A stretch of DNA of 64,000 bases from positions 62,001 to 126,000 of the forward strand of contig DOAQ01000007.1 of the NCBI GenBank assembly GCA_003506435.1. Reading direction: 5' to 3'. The notes beneath the pieces are model-generated. The model did no database searches, had not been told where the DNA came from, and was given only the letters and a program-made list of their open reading frames with translations. The position numbers were made by a program, and so were the translations under genes. Position 1 is the first letter of the stretch. The number at the start of each line of letters is the position of its first letter. Positions 51,060 through 60,467 of this stretch are shown here, one piece after another. Source of the stretch: Prolixibacteraceae bacterium (GTDB taxonomy: Bacteria > Bacteroidota > Bacteroidia > Bacteroidales > Prolixibacteraceae).

Positions 51060-52064
51060 ATGCGATACTTCTCCATCTGCATCATATTACTTTTACTGCC
51101 ATTACAATTACTTTCACAGATTCAGGCAGAAAACAACTTCTGTAAAATCATGTTCTACAATGTAGAAAACCTGTTTGACACAGAAGATAACCCTTCGGCA
51201 AATGATGATGAATTTACACAAGCAGGCGACCGTCACTGGACCAACAAAAAACTGGAGCAGAAAATCGACCGCCTGGCCAAAGTGATTGTGGCCGCCGGAG
51301 CATGGGAAAGTCCCGAACTTATCGGCCTGTGCGAAATTGAAAACCTGTTTGTGCTCGAAAAGCTGATCAATCATCCCCTCTTGAAGAAATCGGATTACCG
51401 CATCATTCACAAAGATTCGCCCGACCACCGTGGAATTGATGTTGCCCTGCTTTACCGGAAAGGATTGTTTTTTCCTGAAAGCTATTCAGCAATACCGATT
51501 CTGGATGAAAAAGGAGACACTCTTCCAACCCGCGAAATACTTCATGTTTCCGGGAATCTTCAGAATAAAAAAACAGTTCATTTTTTCGTCAACCATTGGC
51601 CATCGCGCTATGGTGGACTGATGGAAACCGATACCAGCCGGAAACTGGCAGCCACATATTTGAAAGAAGCCATCCGCGCGATGCAGAAAAAAGAGCTGGA
51701 AGCAGTTATTGTTTGTATGGGCGATTTTAACGACCAGCCCTGGGATGAAAGTCTGGCAAAGGTTCTTGGCGCTGTAAAACCCATAAATTCAGAAAATGGT
51801 GAATTGGTAAACCTTTCATGGGAATGGGAAAGTTCGCCGACCGGCACGCTGAAACATCAGCAGGAATGGAATATTTTCGATCAGTTTATCGTCAGTAGAA
51901 ATTTATTGAAGAATTGTTCTGCCTCTATTTTTTCGAAGAGTTTTTTGCTTGAGAAAGATGCGAAATACAGTGGATACCGACCATTTCGTACATTTACCGG
52001 GTTTCGGTATAACGGAGGTTTTTCCGATCATTTGCCAATCATTCTGGAAATCGGAATACCCTAA
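51060..52064 (+). CDS. Endonuclease/exonuclease/phosphatase family protein
   Basis: 334 residues with a signal peptide (about 1-20, LLPLQLLSQIQ). Catalytic motifs of the DNase I-like fold are seen: MFYNVENLFD (Asn), GLCEIENL (metal Glu), FVNHWPSRYGG, CMGDFNDQP (Asp, Asn), and a C-terminal GFSDHLPI with Asp-His. It could be a secreted nuclease or phosphodiesterase for nutrient use. The substrate is not determined. It lies 8 bases after the lipoprotein gene. Confidence 0.88.
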   Translation: MRYFSICIILLLLPLQLLSQIQAENNFCKIMFYNVENLFDTEDNPSANDDEFTQAGDRHWTNKKLEQKIDRLAKVIVAAGAWESPELIGLCEIENLFVLEKLINHPLLKKSDYRIIHKDSPDHRGIDVALLYRKGLFFPESYSAIPILDEKGDTLPTREILHVSGNLQNKKTVHFFVNHWPSRYGGLMETDTSRKLAATYLKEAIRAMQKKELEAVIVCMGDFNDQPWDESLAKVLGAVKPINSENGELVNLSWEWESSPTGTLKHQQEWNIFDQFIVSRNLLKNCSASIFSKSFLLEKDAKYSGYRPFRTFTGFRYNGGFSDHLPIILEIGIP

Positions 52065-52069
52065 AAAAT

Positions 52070-52204
52070 GGTATAAAAAATCTCGGATAGAGTCATTCCG
52101 AACTTGTTTCGGAATCTCATCATTCTGATCGACAGACCCTGAAATACCCCAAAATTTCGGGGCAGGGTGACGGGTTCGAACCGGTCCAGAGATTTTTGTA
52201 CTGC
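52070..52204. repeat. Inverted-repeat element, copy in the nuclease/alaS gap
   Basis: The ends GGTATAAAAAATCTC and GAGATTTTTGTACTGCC are imperfect inverted repeats. Inside are ATTCCGAACTTGTTTCGGAAT and a second hairpin built on ACCCTG...CCCC...GGGG.CAGGGT. The cores match the element at 33731-33867. As it lies between convergent genes it could also end both transcripts. Confidence 0.72.
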
Positions 52205-52212
52205 CTGTAAAA

Positions 52213-54831
52213 TTATTTCACAAACGATTTTGCTTTTTCAATCGCTGCCGACAGGCCTGCAAGGTTTTTGCCTCCTGCCGTTGCATAAAATGGCTGACCG
52301 CCGCCGCCGCCCTGCATTTCTTTGGCAGCTTCGCGTACAATTTGTCCGGCATTTAAACCTTTTTCACTGACCAGATTATCGGAAACCATGATCGAAAGAC
52401 TTGGTTTCCCGTCAATTTCGGTTCCCAAAATCAAGAACAGGTTGTTGATCTCACCTTTCAACTGGAAAGCAAGGTCTTTAATAGCCTGTGCCGAATCGAG
52501 GTTGATTTTTTCGGCAATTACATTCACCCCGTCAACCGAAGTAATTTTATTTTTCAGTTCATCTTTGATTCCCGCAGCAGCTTTCCGCTCAAATGCTTCA
52601 ATTTGTTTCTGAAGTTTTGAATTTTCTACCAGCAAATCTTCTACCGATTTTTTCAGGTTCTGGGTGTTGTTCAGAAGGACGCGAACTTCAACAAGTTCTT
52701 CCATATTTTGTTTTACAAACGCTTCGGCCTTTTCTCCGGAGATAGCTTCAATACGGCGTACTCCGGCAGAAATAGCGCTTTCCGAAGTAATTACGAAAAG
52801 CCCGATTTGCCCGGTTGCCGGAACGTGTGTTCCACCGCAAAGCTCCACCGAATCGCCAAACCTGATTACCCGGACAGTGTCTCCGTATTTTTCGCCAAAC
52901 AAAGCGATGGCTCCCATCTCTTTAGCTTTGTCAAACGGAATATCACGTTTTTCGTCTTTCGAAATATTTCCACGGATCATTTCGTTTACCCGTTGCTGAA
53001 TCCGATCCAGTTCTTCTTTGCTGACTTTCTGAAAATGCGAAAAGTCGAAACGCAGGTAATCGGCCTGCACCAGCGAACCTTTTTGTTCAACATGCGTTCC
53101 CAAAACCTCGCGAAGCGCATGATCAAGCAGGTGGGTTGCCGTGTGGTTATTGGCAATCTGTTTCCGGTTCGAGCTATTCACCACGGCCAAAAATTCAGAT
53201 TCAGGATTGGCCGGAAGTTCGTTTGCAATATGAATAATCAGGTTGTTTTCACGTTGTGTGTCAACAATACTAGTTTTCTTTCCGTTGACTTCGATGTAGC
53301 CGGTGTCGCCGACCTGTCCGCCCGATTCGCCGTAAAATGGCGTTTTATCGAATACCAAATGGTAAAATTCTTTTTTCTTCTGAACCACCTTGCGATAACG
53401 GGCAATTTTTACTTTTGCCTCCAGATGGTCGTAGCCCAGAAATTCAACCGAATCAATAACATGAAGTTCTACCCAGTCGTCGGTTTCCTGCGCTGCTGCA
53501 TTGCGCGAACGGTTTTTCTGGACTTCCATCTCAACGGTAAAACCAGCCTGATCAACCGTCATGCCTTTTTCGCGGCAGATCAGTTCCGTCAGGTCGAGCG
53601 GGAAGCCAAACGTATCGTAGAGCGTAAAGGCATCTTTCCCGTTAATTTCTGTTTTATTTTCGTTTTTGGCTTTTGCAACAATATCATCAAGTAGGCGGAT
53701 GCCGGTTTCCAATGTCCTCAGGAACGATTCTTCTTCTTCCTTCATCACTTTTTCAATCAGCACCTGTTGGGCTACCAGTTCCGGAAACGCTTCGCCCATC
53801 TGGTTTTTCAGCACTTCAACCAGCTTGTAAATAAAGGCTTCCTTGAAACCGAGGAACGTATATCCGTAGCGGACTGCACGTCGTAGAATCCGGCGGATTA
53901 CATACCCGGCTTTGTTGTTCGACGGAAGTTGCCCGTCGGCAATGGCAAAAGTAATGGCACGAAGATGGTCGGCAATGACCCGCATGGCAATCGATTCCTT
54001 CTCGTTTTCGCCGTATTTTTTCCCGCTCAGTTCAGCAATTTTCGCAATGGTAGTCTGGAAAACATCGGTATCGTAATTCGATTTTTTACCTTGCAGAACC
54101 ATACACAAACGCTCGAAACCCATTCCTGTATCGACATGTTTGGCAGGCAATTCCTGTAAACTCCCGTCGGCTTTCCGGTTAAACTGAATGAATACCAGGT
54201 TCCAGATTTCAATTACCTGCGGATGATCTCTGTTTACCAGTTGTACACCCGGAATTTTGGCGCGTTCAGCATCGTCGCGAATATCGACATGTATTTCGGA
54301 ACAAGGACCACAAGGGCCGGTATCGCCCATTTCCCAGAAATTATCTTTTTTGTTGCCGTCGATAATGCGATCTTCCGGCAAATGTCGTTTCCAAATAGTA
54401 TATGCTTCGTTGTCTTTTTGCAGTTTATCGTCGGCACTTCCTTCAAAAACAGTGGCATACATGCGGTCGGCCGGAATGCCCATTCGGGTATGGAGAAATT
54501 CCCATGCCCAATTGATGGCTTCTTCCTTAAAATAATTACCAAACGACCAGTTACCCAACATTTCGAACATGGTGTGGTGATAAGTATCATGGCCAACTTC
54601 TTCCAGATCGTTGTGTTTTCCCGAAACCCGGAGGCACTTTTGGGTATCGGCTACCCGGTTCCATTTTGCAGGTTCGTTACCTAAAAACCAATCTTTAAAC
54701 TGATTCATCCCTGCATTGGTGAACATCAGGGTTGGATCATTTTTTACGACCATCGGGGCCGAATTCACAATAGTATGTTCTTTTTCAATAAAAAAATCCA
54801 AAAATGCTTTCCTGATCTCTTTCGAATTCAT
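52213..54831 (-). CDS. alaS: Alanyl-tRNA synthetase
   Basis: 872 residues from ATG 54831 (one codon after an in-frame GTG). Class II synthetase motifs are clear: NSAPMVVKNDPTLMFTNAGMNQFKDWFLG, RVADTQKCLRVSGKHNDLEEVG, and GDTGPCGPCSEIHVD. The editing domain has NHTATHLLDHALREVLG, and FGDSVELCGGTHVPATGQIG gives the zinc-site Cys/His. A C-terminal DHHA1 domain ends with GGGGGQPFYATAGGKN. It charges tRNA-Ala and hydrolyses Ser- or Gly-tRNA-Ala. The downstream repeat element may supply its terminator. Confidence 0.97.
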   Translation of the reverse strand: MNSKEIRKAFLDFFIEKEHTIVNSAPMVVKNDPTLMFTNAGMNQFKDWFLGNEPAKWNRVADTQKCLRVSGKHNDLEEVGHDTYHHTMFEMLGNWSFGNYFKEEAINWAWEFLHTRMGIPADRMYATVFEGSADDKLQKDNEAYTIWKRHLPEDRIIDGNKKDNFWEMGDTGPCGPCSEIHVDIRDDAERAKIPGVQLVNRDHPQVIEIWNLVFIQFNRKADGSLQELPAKHVDTGMGFERLCMVLQGKKSNYDTDVFQTTIAKIAELSGKKYGENEKESIAMRVIADHLRAITFAIADGQLPSNNKAGYVIRRILRRAVRYGYTFLGFKEAFIYKLVEVLKNQMGEAFPELVAQQVLIEKVMKEEEESFLRTLETGIRLLDDIVAKAKNENKTEINGKDAFTLYDTFGFPLDLTELICREKGMTVDQAGFTVEMEVQKNRSRNAAAQETDDWVELHVIDSVEFLGYDHLEAKVKIARYRKVVQKKKEFYHLVFDKTPFYGESGGQVGDTGYIEVNGKKTSIVDTQRENNLIIHIANELPANPESEFLAVVNSSNRKQIANNHTATHLLDHALREVLGTHVEQKGSLVQADYLRFDFSHFQKVSKEELDRIQQRVNEMIRGNISKDEKRDIPFDKAKEMGAIALFGEKYGDTVRVIRFGDSVELCGGTHVPATGQIGLFVITSESAISAGVRRIEAISGEKAEAFVKQNMEELVEVRVLLNNTQNLKKSVEDLLVENSKLQKQIEAFERKAAAGIKDELKNKITSVDGVNVIAEKINLDSAQAIKDLAFQLKGEINNLFLILGTEIDGKPSLSIMVSDNLVSEKGLNAGQIVREAAKEMQGGGGGQPFYATAGGKNLAGLSAAIEKAKSFVK

Positions 54832-54943
54832 CACTTTGTGTTATAAAAATTGTTAAAATACCGATGTCAGCCAACAAACCGTTTTTCCCTACCGATAAAA
54901 TTATTAGATTTGTTTCGCGCTGATAAGCTCGTTTTTTCAGAGT

Positions 54944-54974
54944 GTTGCAAAGTTAGATTATTTACTTAAATTTG
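54944..54974 (+). promoter_or_regulatory. Promoter of the M23 peptidase gene
   Basis: GTTG at 54944-54947 is followed after 19 bases by TAAATTTG at 54967-54974, a full match to TAnnTTTG. AAGGAG at 54999-55004 then gives a rare good Shine-Dalgarno site before ATG 55013. Confidence 0.7.
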
Positions 54975-55012
54975 ATACAAATCGAAAAATAAATTCTTAA
55001 GGAGTTTGCTTC

Positions 55013-55993
55013 ATGGCAAAAATTAAGTATAAATTTAATCCGGAATCCCTTAGTTACGAAAGAGTTACTATAAGTATTCTCGTAAAACTGAAACGTTTGT
55101 TCACGTATTTGTTTTCGACGATTGGGTTGGCAATGCTAATAGCTTTATTGTTTTTACAATATTACGAATCGCCTCGAATGAAAACGCTCAGCAAAGAAAA
55201 CCAACGTTTACAAACGCAATACGAATTACTTTATAAAGATTTGGGAACCCTCGAAAAAGTGTTGGACGAAATACAACAACGCGACGATAACCTGTACCGG
55301 GTAATTTTTGAAGCCGATCCAATTCCTTCATCCATCCGGAAGGCAGGTTTTGGCGGAACCAATAAATATTCGCAACTCGAAAGTTTCTCTAATTCAGAAC
55401 TGGTTATCAGAACCTCGAAAAAATTGGATATTCTTTCCAAACAGGCATACATCCAATCGAAATCGTATGATGAAGTGCTAAAAATGGCTCTCGATAAAGA
55501 AAAAATGCTGGCCAGTGTGCCGGCGATCATGCCAATTGCCAATAAAGACCTGACCCGCACCGCTTCCGGGTTCGCATTTCGCATGCACCCGATTTATAAA
55601 ATATGGAAATTCCACGAAGGACAGGATTTCACTGCACCAACGGGTACTGAAATTTATGCAACCGGCGACGGGGTTGTGGAAGAGGCCAGCGGCAATAAAC
55701 GTAGTCGGTCAGGATATGGACAGTGTCTGGTTATTAACCACGGATTTGGATATAAAACTTTGTATGCCCATCTTGATGGTTTTAAAGTGAAAGAAGGACA
55801 GTCCATAAAACGCGGCGATGTAATCGGATATGTCGGGAATACCGGAAGTTCAGTCGGGCCACACCTGCATTATGAAGTACACAAAGATGGCAAAACCGTT
55901 GATCCGACCTTCTTTTTCTATAAAGACCTGAGTCCTGAGGAATATGAAAAGATGATTGCCATTTCATCGAATGTTGGACAAGCATTCGACTAA
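55013..55993 (+). CDS. M23-family metallopeptidase (cell-wall hydrolase)
   Basis: 326 residues. A short cytoplasmic tail is followed by one membrane helix (about 34-50), a coiled-coil (about 55-90, KENQRLQTQYELLYKDLGTLEKVLDE), and a C-terminal LytM domain. Zinc and catalytic residues sit in KFHEGQDFTAP (His, Asp) and GPHLHYEVH. It faces the periplasm and should cut peptidoglycan cross-links in growth or division. The order M23, MerR, Nif3-like, zinc-ribbon protein runs with tight spacing as one operon. Confidence 0.93.
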   Translation: MAKIKYKFNPESLSYERVTISILVKLKRLFTYLFSTIGLAMLIALLFLQYYESPRMKTLSKENQRLQTQYELLYKDLGTLEKVLDEIQQRDDNLYRVIFEADPIPSSIRKAGFGGTNKYSQLESFSNSELVIRTSKKLDILSKQAYIQSKSYDEVLKMALDKEKMLASVPAIMPIANKDLTRTASGFAFRMHPIYKIWKFHEGQDFTAPTGTEIYATGDGVVEEASGNKRSRSGYGQCLVINHGFGYKTLYAHLDGFKVKEGQSIKRGDVIGYVGNTGSSVGPHLHYEVHKDGKTVDPTFFFYKDLSPEEYEKMIAISSNVGQAFD

Positions 55994-56007
55994 TAAAACC
56001 ACGCACC

Positions 56008-56343
56008 GTGCCTTACAAAAAACCGGTCATAGAAAAAGTTTACTATTCGATTGGCGAGGTCGCAAGCATGTTTAATGTAAACAACTCCCTTATACGGTTC
56101 TGGGAAAAAGAATTTCCCAGTGTAAAACCACATAAAAACAAAAAAGGGAACCGGTTGTTTACAAAAGATGACCTGGAACAACTGAAGCTGATCTACCATT
56201 TGGTGAAAGAACGAGGATTGACGTTGGAAGGAGCCCGGAAAAAAATCAGGGAGAACCAAACTGAAACAGTTGATAATTTTGCCATAGTTGATCGTCTCAA
56301 AAATATCAGGCAAATGCTTGTCGAAATTAAAGATGAACTTTAA
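56008..56343 (+). CDS. MerR-family transcriptional regulator
   Basis: 111 residues, starting with GTG 14 bases after the M23 stop. The N-terminal winged HTH reads YYSIGEVASMFNVNNSLIRFWEKEFPSVKPHKNKKGNRLFTKDDLEQL. The C-terminal half is a coiled-coil with no metal-binding Cys, so it is not a metal sensor of the classic type. It overlaps the next gene by one base (TAATG). The target is unknown, though autoregulation of the cell-wall operon is possible. Confidence 0.88.
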   Translation: MPYKKPVIEKVYYSIGEVASMFNVNNSLIRFWEKEFPSVKPHKNKKGNRLFTKDDLEQLKLIYHLVKERGLTLEGARKKIRENQTETVDNFAIVDRLKNIRQMLVEIKDEL

Positions 56344-57440
56344 TGCTGGTAAAAGAAATCGCCTCATTTATTGAAACCATTGCCCCGGTTGCTTATCAGG
56401 AATCGTATGATAATGCAGGTTTGTGCATTGGAAATCCTGATTATAAAGTAAACGGCATTTTAATTACTCTGGACGTTACGGAAGCAGTGATTGACGAAGC
56501 CATAAGATTGGGATTCAATATGATTGTTTCACACCATCCGCTTATTTTTTCAGGTTTGAAAAGGATTACCGGAAAAAGTGAAACGGAACGTTGCGTACAG
56601 AAAGCCATCAAAAATGACCTTGCAATTTATGCTGCACACACCAATCTCGACAGTGTTCACGGCGGCGTAAACTCAAAAATATGCGAAAAACTGGGACTAA
56701 AAAACTGCCGGATATTGAGCCCCGCAGAAGGCCAGTTGAAAAAACTAGTCACCTTCGTTCCGACAGCCAACCTAGATAATGTACGCAATGCACTTTTTGA
56801 AACAGGTGCCGGGCACATCGGAAATTACGATTCGTGCGGCTTCACAACCAACGGAACCGGCAGCTTTCGAGACAATGAGGCAACCAATCCTTATATTGGC
56901 GAAAAAGGCAAACTACATTTTGAAGAAGAAACCCGTTTCGAAACCATTTTCCCTGGACATCTTCAAAACCGGATTATTTCAGTGCTTCTGAAAACACATC
57001 CATACGAAGAAGTGGCTTACGATATTTATCCGCTCGACAACCAGAATCCGCAGGTAGGAATTGGTATGGTCGGCGAACTGGAAAAGGCAGTCGATGAAAC
57101 AGATTTTCTTCGTTCAATAAAAAATATTTTTAACTGTACCGTAATAAAACATACGGCTTTTCTTCATAAAAAAGTAAAAAAAGTGGCCGTGGCAGGAGGC
57201 TCAGGAAGCACTCTTTTGCGGGCTGCAATAGCTGCAAATGCAGATGTTTTTGTATCCGGAGATTTTAAATACCACCAATTTTTTGAGGCCGAAAACAAGA
57301 TCATGATTGCCGACATCGGGCATTTTGAAAGCGAACAATTTACTAAAGAACTTTTTTATGAATTACTTACAAAAAAATTCCCTAAATTTGCAGTCCGTTT
57401 ATCGGAGGTAAAAACCAATCCGGTTAATTACCTGATTTGA
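56343..57440 (+). CDS. Nif3-like dinuclear metal-centre protein
   Basis: 365 residues. The two Nif3/NIF3-like halves are seen: YQESYDNAGLCIGNP, MIVSHHPLIFSGLKRI (His pair), AAHTNLDSVHGG and, at the end, GDFKYHQFFEA with IADIGHFESEQF (His, Glu ligands). An inserted middle domain (about 125-235) is typical of the longer bacterial form. A GTP cyclohydrolase role was once proposed, but the true function is unsettled. It is coupled to the merR gene by a 1-base overlap. Confidence 0.9.
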   Translation: MLVKEIASFIETIAPVAYQESYDNAGLCIGNPDYKVNGILITLDVTEAVIDEAIRLGFNMIVSHHPLIFSGLKRITGKSETERCVQKAIKNDLAIYAAHTNLDSVHGGVNSKICEKLGLKNCRILSPAEGQLKKLVTFVPTANLDNVRNALFETGAGHIGNYDSCGFTTNGTGSFRDNEATNPYIGEKGKLHFEEETRFETIFPGHLQNRIISVLLKTHPYEEVAYDIYPLDNQNPQVGIGMVGELEKAVDETDFLRSIKNIFNCTVIKHTAFLHKKVKKVAVAGGSGSTLLRAAIAANADVFVSGDFKYHQFFEAENKIMIADIGHFESEQFTKELFYELLTKKFPKFAVRLSEVKTNPVNYLI

Positions 57441-57463
57441 AACTGGAAATAATTACAGACTAT

Positions 57464-58237
57464 ATGAATACACCGTACGTAAAAGAAGATAACAAAAGCA
57501 TATCAATCAGCGAAAAGCTAAAAGCTTTGTTCGAGTTGCAAAATGTCAATTCAGAAATCGACAAAATTAAGATGCTTCGCGGCGAATTGCCGTTGGAAGT
57601 TCAGGATTTGGAAGATGAGATCGCCGGTCTGAAAACCCGTCTGAGCAATTTCGAAGACGATGTAAAAACACTGGAAACATCGATTACAAACCGGAAAAAT
57701 GCAATCAAAGAATCGGAATCGCTGATTGCCAAATATACCGAACAACAAAACCACGTCCGCAATAACCGCGAATACGATTCACTGAGCAAGGAAATCGAAT
57801 TTCAACGACTGGAAATCGAGCTTTCCGAAAAACGCATCCGTGAGTTTACTTCAGAGCTTTTCAATAAAAAAGAAGCGATCGGCACATCTTCTTCTTATTT
57901 AAAAGAACGAGACGAAGATTTGGACCGCAAGAAAAAGGAATTGGAAGAAATCACGGCCGAAACAAAAATCGAAGAAGAAAAGATGAAAGCAAAATCTGAG
58001 AAAATTGAAGGTTTTATTGAAGCCCGTTTACTCACCGCTTTCAAACGTATTCGCAAGAACGCCCGCAACGGCCTGGCCGTAGCCACAGTTCAGCGTGATG
58101 CCTGCGGCGGTTGCTTCAACAAAATTCCGCCACAGCGGCAAATGGACATTGCTTCACGCAAAAAAATCATAGTTTGCGAATATTGCGGCCGCATCCTGGT
58201 AGACAAGGACATCCTGGAAACCGCCGATCCTGAATAG
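57464..58237 (+). CDS. Coiled-coil protein with C4 zinc ribbon
   Basis: 257 residues from ATG 57464 (the frame opens at a TTG nine codons upstream that overlaps the Nif3-like gene). Residues about 20-185 form a long coiled-coil rich in Glu, Lys and Arg. The C-terminus holds a four-Cys zinc ribbon, CGGCFNKIPPQRQ...CEYCGRILVD. This matches the C4-type zinc ribbon family, a common partner of Nif3-like genes. Role unknown, possibly a scaffold or nucleic-acid binder. Confidence 0.87.
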   Translation: MNTPYVKEDNKSISISEKLKALFELQNVNSEIDKIKMLRGELPLEVQDLEDEIAGLKTRLSNFEDDVKTLETSITNRKNAIKESESLIAKYTEQQNHVRNNREYDSLSKEIEFQRLEIELSEKRIREFTSELFNKKEAIGTSSSYLKERDEDLDRKKKELEEITAETKIEEEKMKAKSEKIEGFIEARLLTAFKRIRKNARNGLAVATVQRDACGGCFNKIPPQRQMDIASRKKIIVCEYCGRILVDKDILETADPE

Positions 58238-58260
58238 ATCCAGACACAACATTATAATAA

Positions 58261-58292
58261 AAAACCTTCAGTTGATAGCTGAAGGTTTTTTT
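58261..58292 (+). terminator. Terminator of the M23-MerR-Nif3 operon
   Basis: AAAACCTTCAG (58261-58271) pairs with CTGAAGGTTTT (58279-58289) around a 7-base loop, and the T run goes on to 58292. It starts 23 bases after the last stop. Confidence 0.88.
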
Positions 58293-58490
58293 ATGAATAT
58301 GATCTGCTATATTCGATTTCCAATGTTTGATAAAACGATACTGGTACTGGATTTTGGTTATTGAAAATTGGTTATTCTATATTGAGATTTGTCTATATCG
58401 ACAATTGATCTCCGGCACTTGATTCAAGCCTCCAACGCAGGTCACCAGAATTTTTCCTGCTACCCCGCAACAAAACACCGACCAACTTTT

Positions 58491-59276
58491 CTACCAGCTT
58501 CCACCAGCGCCACCGCCGCCGGTCATTCCACCACCAAAACCACCAAAACCACCGCCACCACTTGAGAAATTTCCCCAAGAACCGGAATGGCTGTTCCTGC
58601 CAGCCCCCATCATACCCATGGCAAGCCAGAACGGAAGGCTACTACCTCCGGAATAATAACGTTTTGAACGGCCCCGCAAAATCGGGACTACGATAAAAAG
58701 GATCAGAAAAAATAAAATACCGCCAAAAAGTCCATCGCCCTGTTTATCGTTAACAGACTGGTGATATTCATCAGCAGTATATTCACCCGAAGCAAGTTCC
58801 ATTAAAACCCGGGTTCCGTAATACAATCCACCAAAAACATCGTTTTGCTTGAACCTTGGGATCATCTCAAAATCAACCACATCACGATGCGCAATTGCAT
58901 CCGGGATTACACCTTCCAGACCATAGCCCACAGATATAAACACCTGTCCTTTCTCTGTACCGGTTTTTGGTTTGAAAAGAACCACAATTCCGTTATTTTT
59001 TCCTTGTTGTCCAACACCCCACTTTTCGTGAAGCTTGACAGCAAAATCCGAGGGGTCGTTGCCATTCAATGTAGGTACAGTAACAACAGCAATCTGGGTC
59101 GAAGTGGTATTATTAAACTGCACCAATTCGGCTTCAAGTTGCTGTACCTGCTCTGTCGAAAGCACATTGGCCAAATCGTTGACCATCCGCGGAGGGTTTG
59201 GCCTTTCGGGAATATCCTGGGCAAAAATGGCAACTGCAAGAAAGAGGGCAACTATCGATACAATTAATTTCTTCAT
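58491..59276 (-). CDS. TPM-domain membrane protein with Gly-rich tail
   Basis: 261 residues. Signal peptide about 1-19 (ending in FAQ), TPM domain about 25-160 (VNDLANVLSTEQVQQLEAELVQFNNTTSTQIAVVTVPTL, KWGVGQQGKNNGIVVLF), one membrane helix about 185-205 (GGILFFLILFIVVPIL), and a very Gly-rich tail ending in GGSW. TPM domains are found as acid phosphatases in plants and as unknown envelope proteins in bacteria. It is third in the LemA-TPM-TPM run, a conserved set. Confidence 0.88.
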   Translation of the reverse strand: MKKLIVSIVALFLAVAIFAQDIPERPNPPRMVNDLANVLSTEQVQQLEAELVQFNNTTSTQIAVVTVPTLNGNDPSDFAVKLHEKWGVGQQGKNNGIVVLFKPKTGTEKGQVFISVGYGLEGVIPDAIAHRDVVDFEMIPRFKQNDVFGGLYYGTRVLMELASGEYTADEYHQSVNDKQGDGLFGGILFFLILFIVVPILRGRSKRYYSGGSSLPFWLAMGMMGAGRNSHSGSWGNFSSGGGGFGGFGGGMTGGGGAGGSW

Positions 59277-59281
59277 GATTT

Positions 59282-59722
59282 TTATTTTTCGCCAAATGAA
59301 ATTTCGTTTGACAATTCATTTTCATCATCGCTCGCATAAGGAAATTCAACTTTCAGTTCTTCTCCGGCCATTTTAATGCCTTTTGAAAGTCCGTCGGCAT
59401 ATCTTCCTTCTTTGAACCCGGCAATGACGGTTTCTTTTATTTCGTCCCAGAAATTTTCAGGAACTCTCGCATTGATACCGGCATCACCCAGTATGGCAAA
59501 TTTATGATCGGCAACTGCCAAATAAAACAATACCCCGTTGCGAAGCCCGGTTTTGTGCATCCCCAACTTTTCAAAAATATAGACTGCACGATCGAGTACA
59601 TCCGCTTTGCACGACCCTTCAACATGAAGTCGTATTTCGCCCGAAGTATTCAATTCGGCCTCTTTGATTGCCTCAACAATCTGTTTTTTTTCTGATTCAC
59701 TAAAAAAATTTTGTACACTCAT
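59282..59722 (-). CDS. TPM-domain protein (short)
   Basis: 146 residues with the TPM fold: FFSESEKKQIVEAIKEAELNTSGEIRLHVEGSC, then GVLFYLAVADHKFAILGDAGINARVPENFW and GLSKGIKMAGEEL. No signal peptide or membrane helix is obvious, so it may be cytosolic or attached through partners. It lies between lemA (12-base gap) and the longer TPM gene (5-base gap). Confidence 0.88.
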   Translation of the reverse strand: MSVQNFFSESEKKQIVEAIKEAELNTSGEIRLHVEGSCKADVLDRAVYIFEKLGMHKTGLRNGVLFYLAVADHKFAILGDAGINARVPENFWDEIKETVIAGFKEGRYADGLSKGIKMAGEELKVEFPYASDDENELSNEISFGEK

Positions 59723-59734
59723 GTTCCTGAACTA

Positions 59735-60325
59735 TTAAAATTGTACTTCAGGAGCTTTTTCAGCGCCCTTTTCAGCTTCAAAATAGATCTTCTTTTCGAA
59801 ACCAAAAATATTGGCCATTATATTTTTAGGAAATTTCCGGATGGTGGTATTATAGGCCTGTGCCGCTTCGTTGAATTTCCGGCGTTCAACGGCAATCCGG
59901 TTTTCGGTTCCTTCCAGTTGGGCCTGCAAATCCAAAAAATTCTGATTGGCTTTCAGATCGGGATATTTTTCCACAACCACCATCAAACGGCTCAATGCCG
60001 ACGACAAACCCGACTGTGCTTCCTGAAACTGTTGCAACGACTGTGCATCCAGTTTTTCCGGATTAATATTTACCGAAGTTGCTTTCGCACGGGCTTCAAC
60101 AACTGCTGCCAGTGTTTCTTTTTCATGTTCGGCATATCCTTTTACTGTATTTACAAGGTTCGGGATCAGATCGGCTCGGCGCTGATAAACGTTCTCAACA
60201 TTCGACCACTGGGCGGCGACGCCTTCTTCCTGCGAGACCATCGAGTTGTACGAATTTTTTACGGATGAATACCCGATTACCAAAAGGAGGGCAATGACTA
60301 TTAAAACGATCCAAGACTTTTTCAT
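59735..60325 (-). CDS. LemA family protein
   Basis: 196 residues. One N-terminal membrane helix (about 4-22, IVLIVIALLLVIGYSS) is followed by the helical LemA domain (NSMVSQEEGVAAQWSNVENVYQRRADLIPNLVNTVKGY, then YPDLKANQNFLDLQAQLEGTENRIAVERRKFNEAAQAYNTTIRKFP). The function is unknown, and it often occurs with TPM proteins, as here. It heads the three-gene run. Confidence 0.93.
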   Translation of the reverse strand: MKKSWIVLIVIALLLVIGYSSVKNSYNSMVSQEEGVAAQWSNVENVYQRRADLIPNLVNTVKGYAEHEKETLAAVVEARAKATSVNINPEKLDAQSLQQFQEAQSGLSSALSRLMVVVEKYPDLKANQNFLDLQAQLEGTENRIAVERRKFNEAAQAYNTTIRKFPKNIMANIFGFEKKIYFEAEKGAEKAPEVQF

Positions 60326-60428
60326 TCTTTCAAATTTTTAAACTATGATATTTATTAGTTGTACAAATGTTGCAAAACTGTTGACGATATTCCTGTTTTA
60401 TTCGGGGAAATCCGCAATTTTGCCGTTA

Positions 60429-60449
60429 AACCGGTTCATCAAACGGTGA
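60429..60449. promoter_or_regulatory. Inverted repeat upstream of hutU
   Basis: GGTTCA...TGAACC (6-bp arms, 8-base spacer) lies 18 bases before ATG 60468. It could be an operator or a leader hairpin. No known binding-site family is claimed. Confidence 0.35.
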
Positions 60450-60467
60450 ACCAAAATTCTTTTTGTC

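Noticed and set aside
52708..53694. Plus-strand frame opposite alaS
   Set aside because: It is antisense to conserved alaS motifs and has no recognisable protein features.
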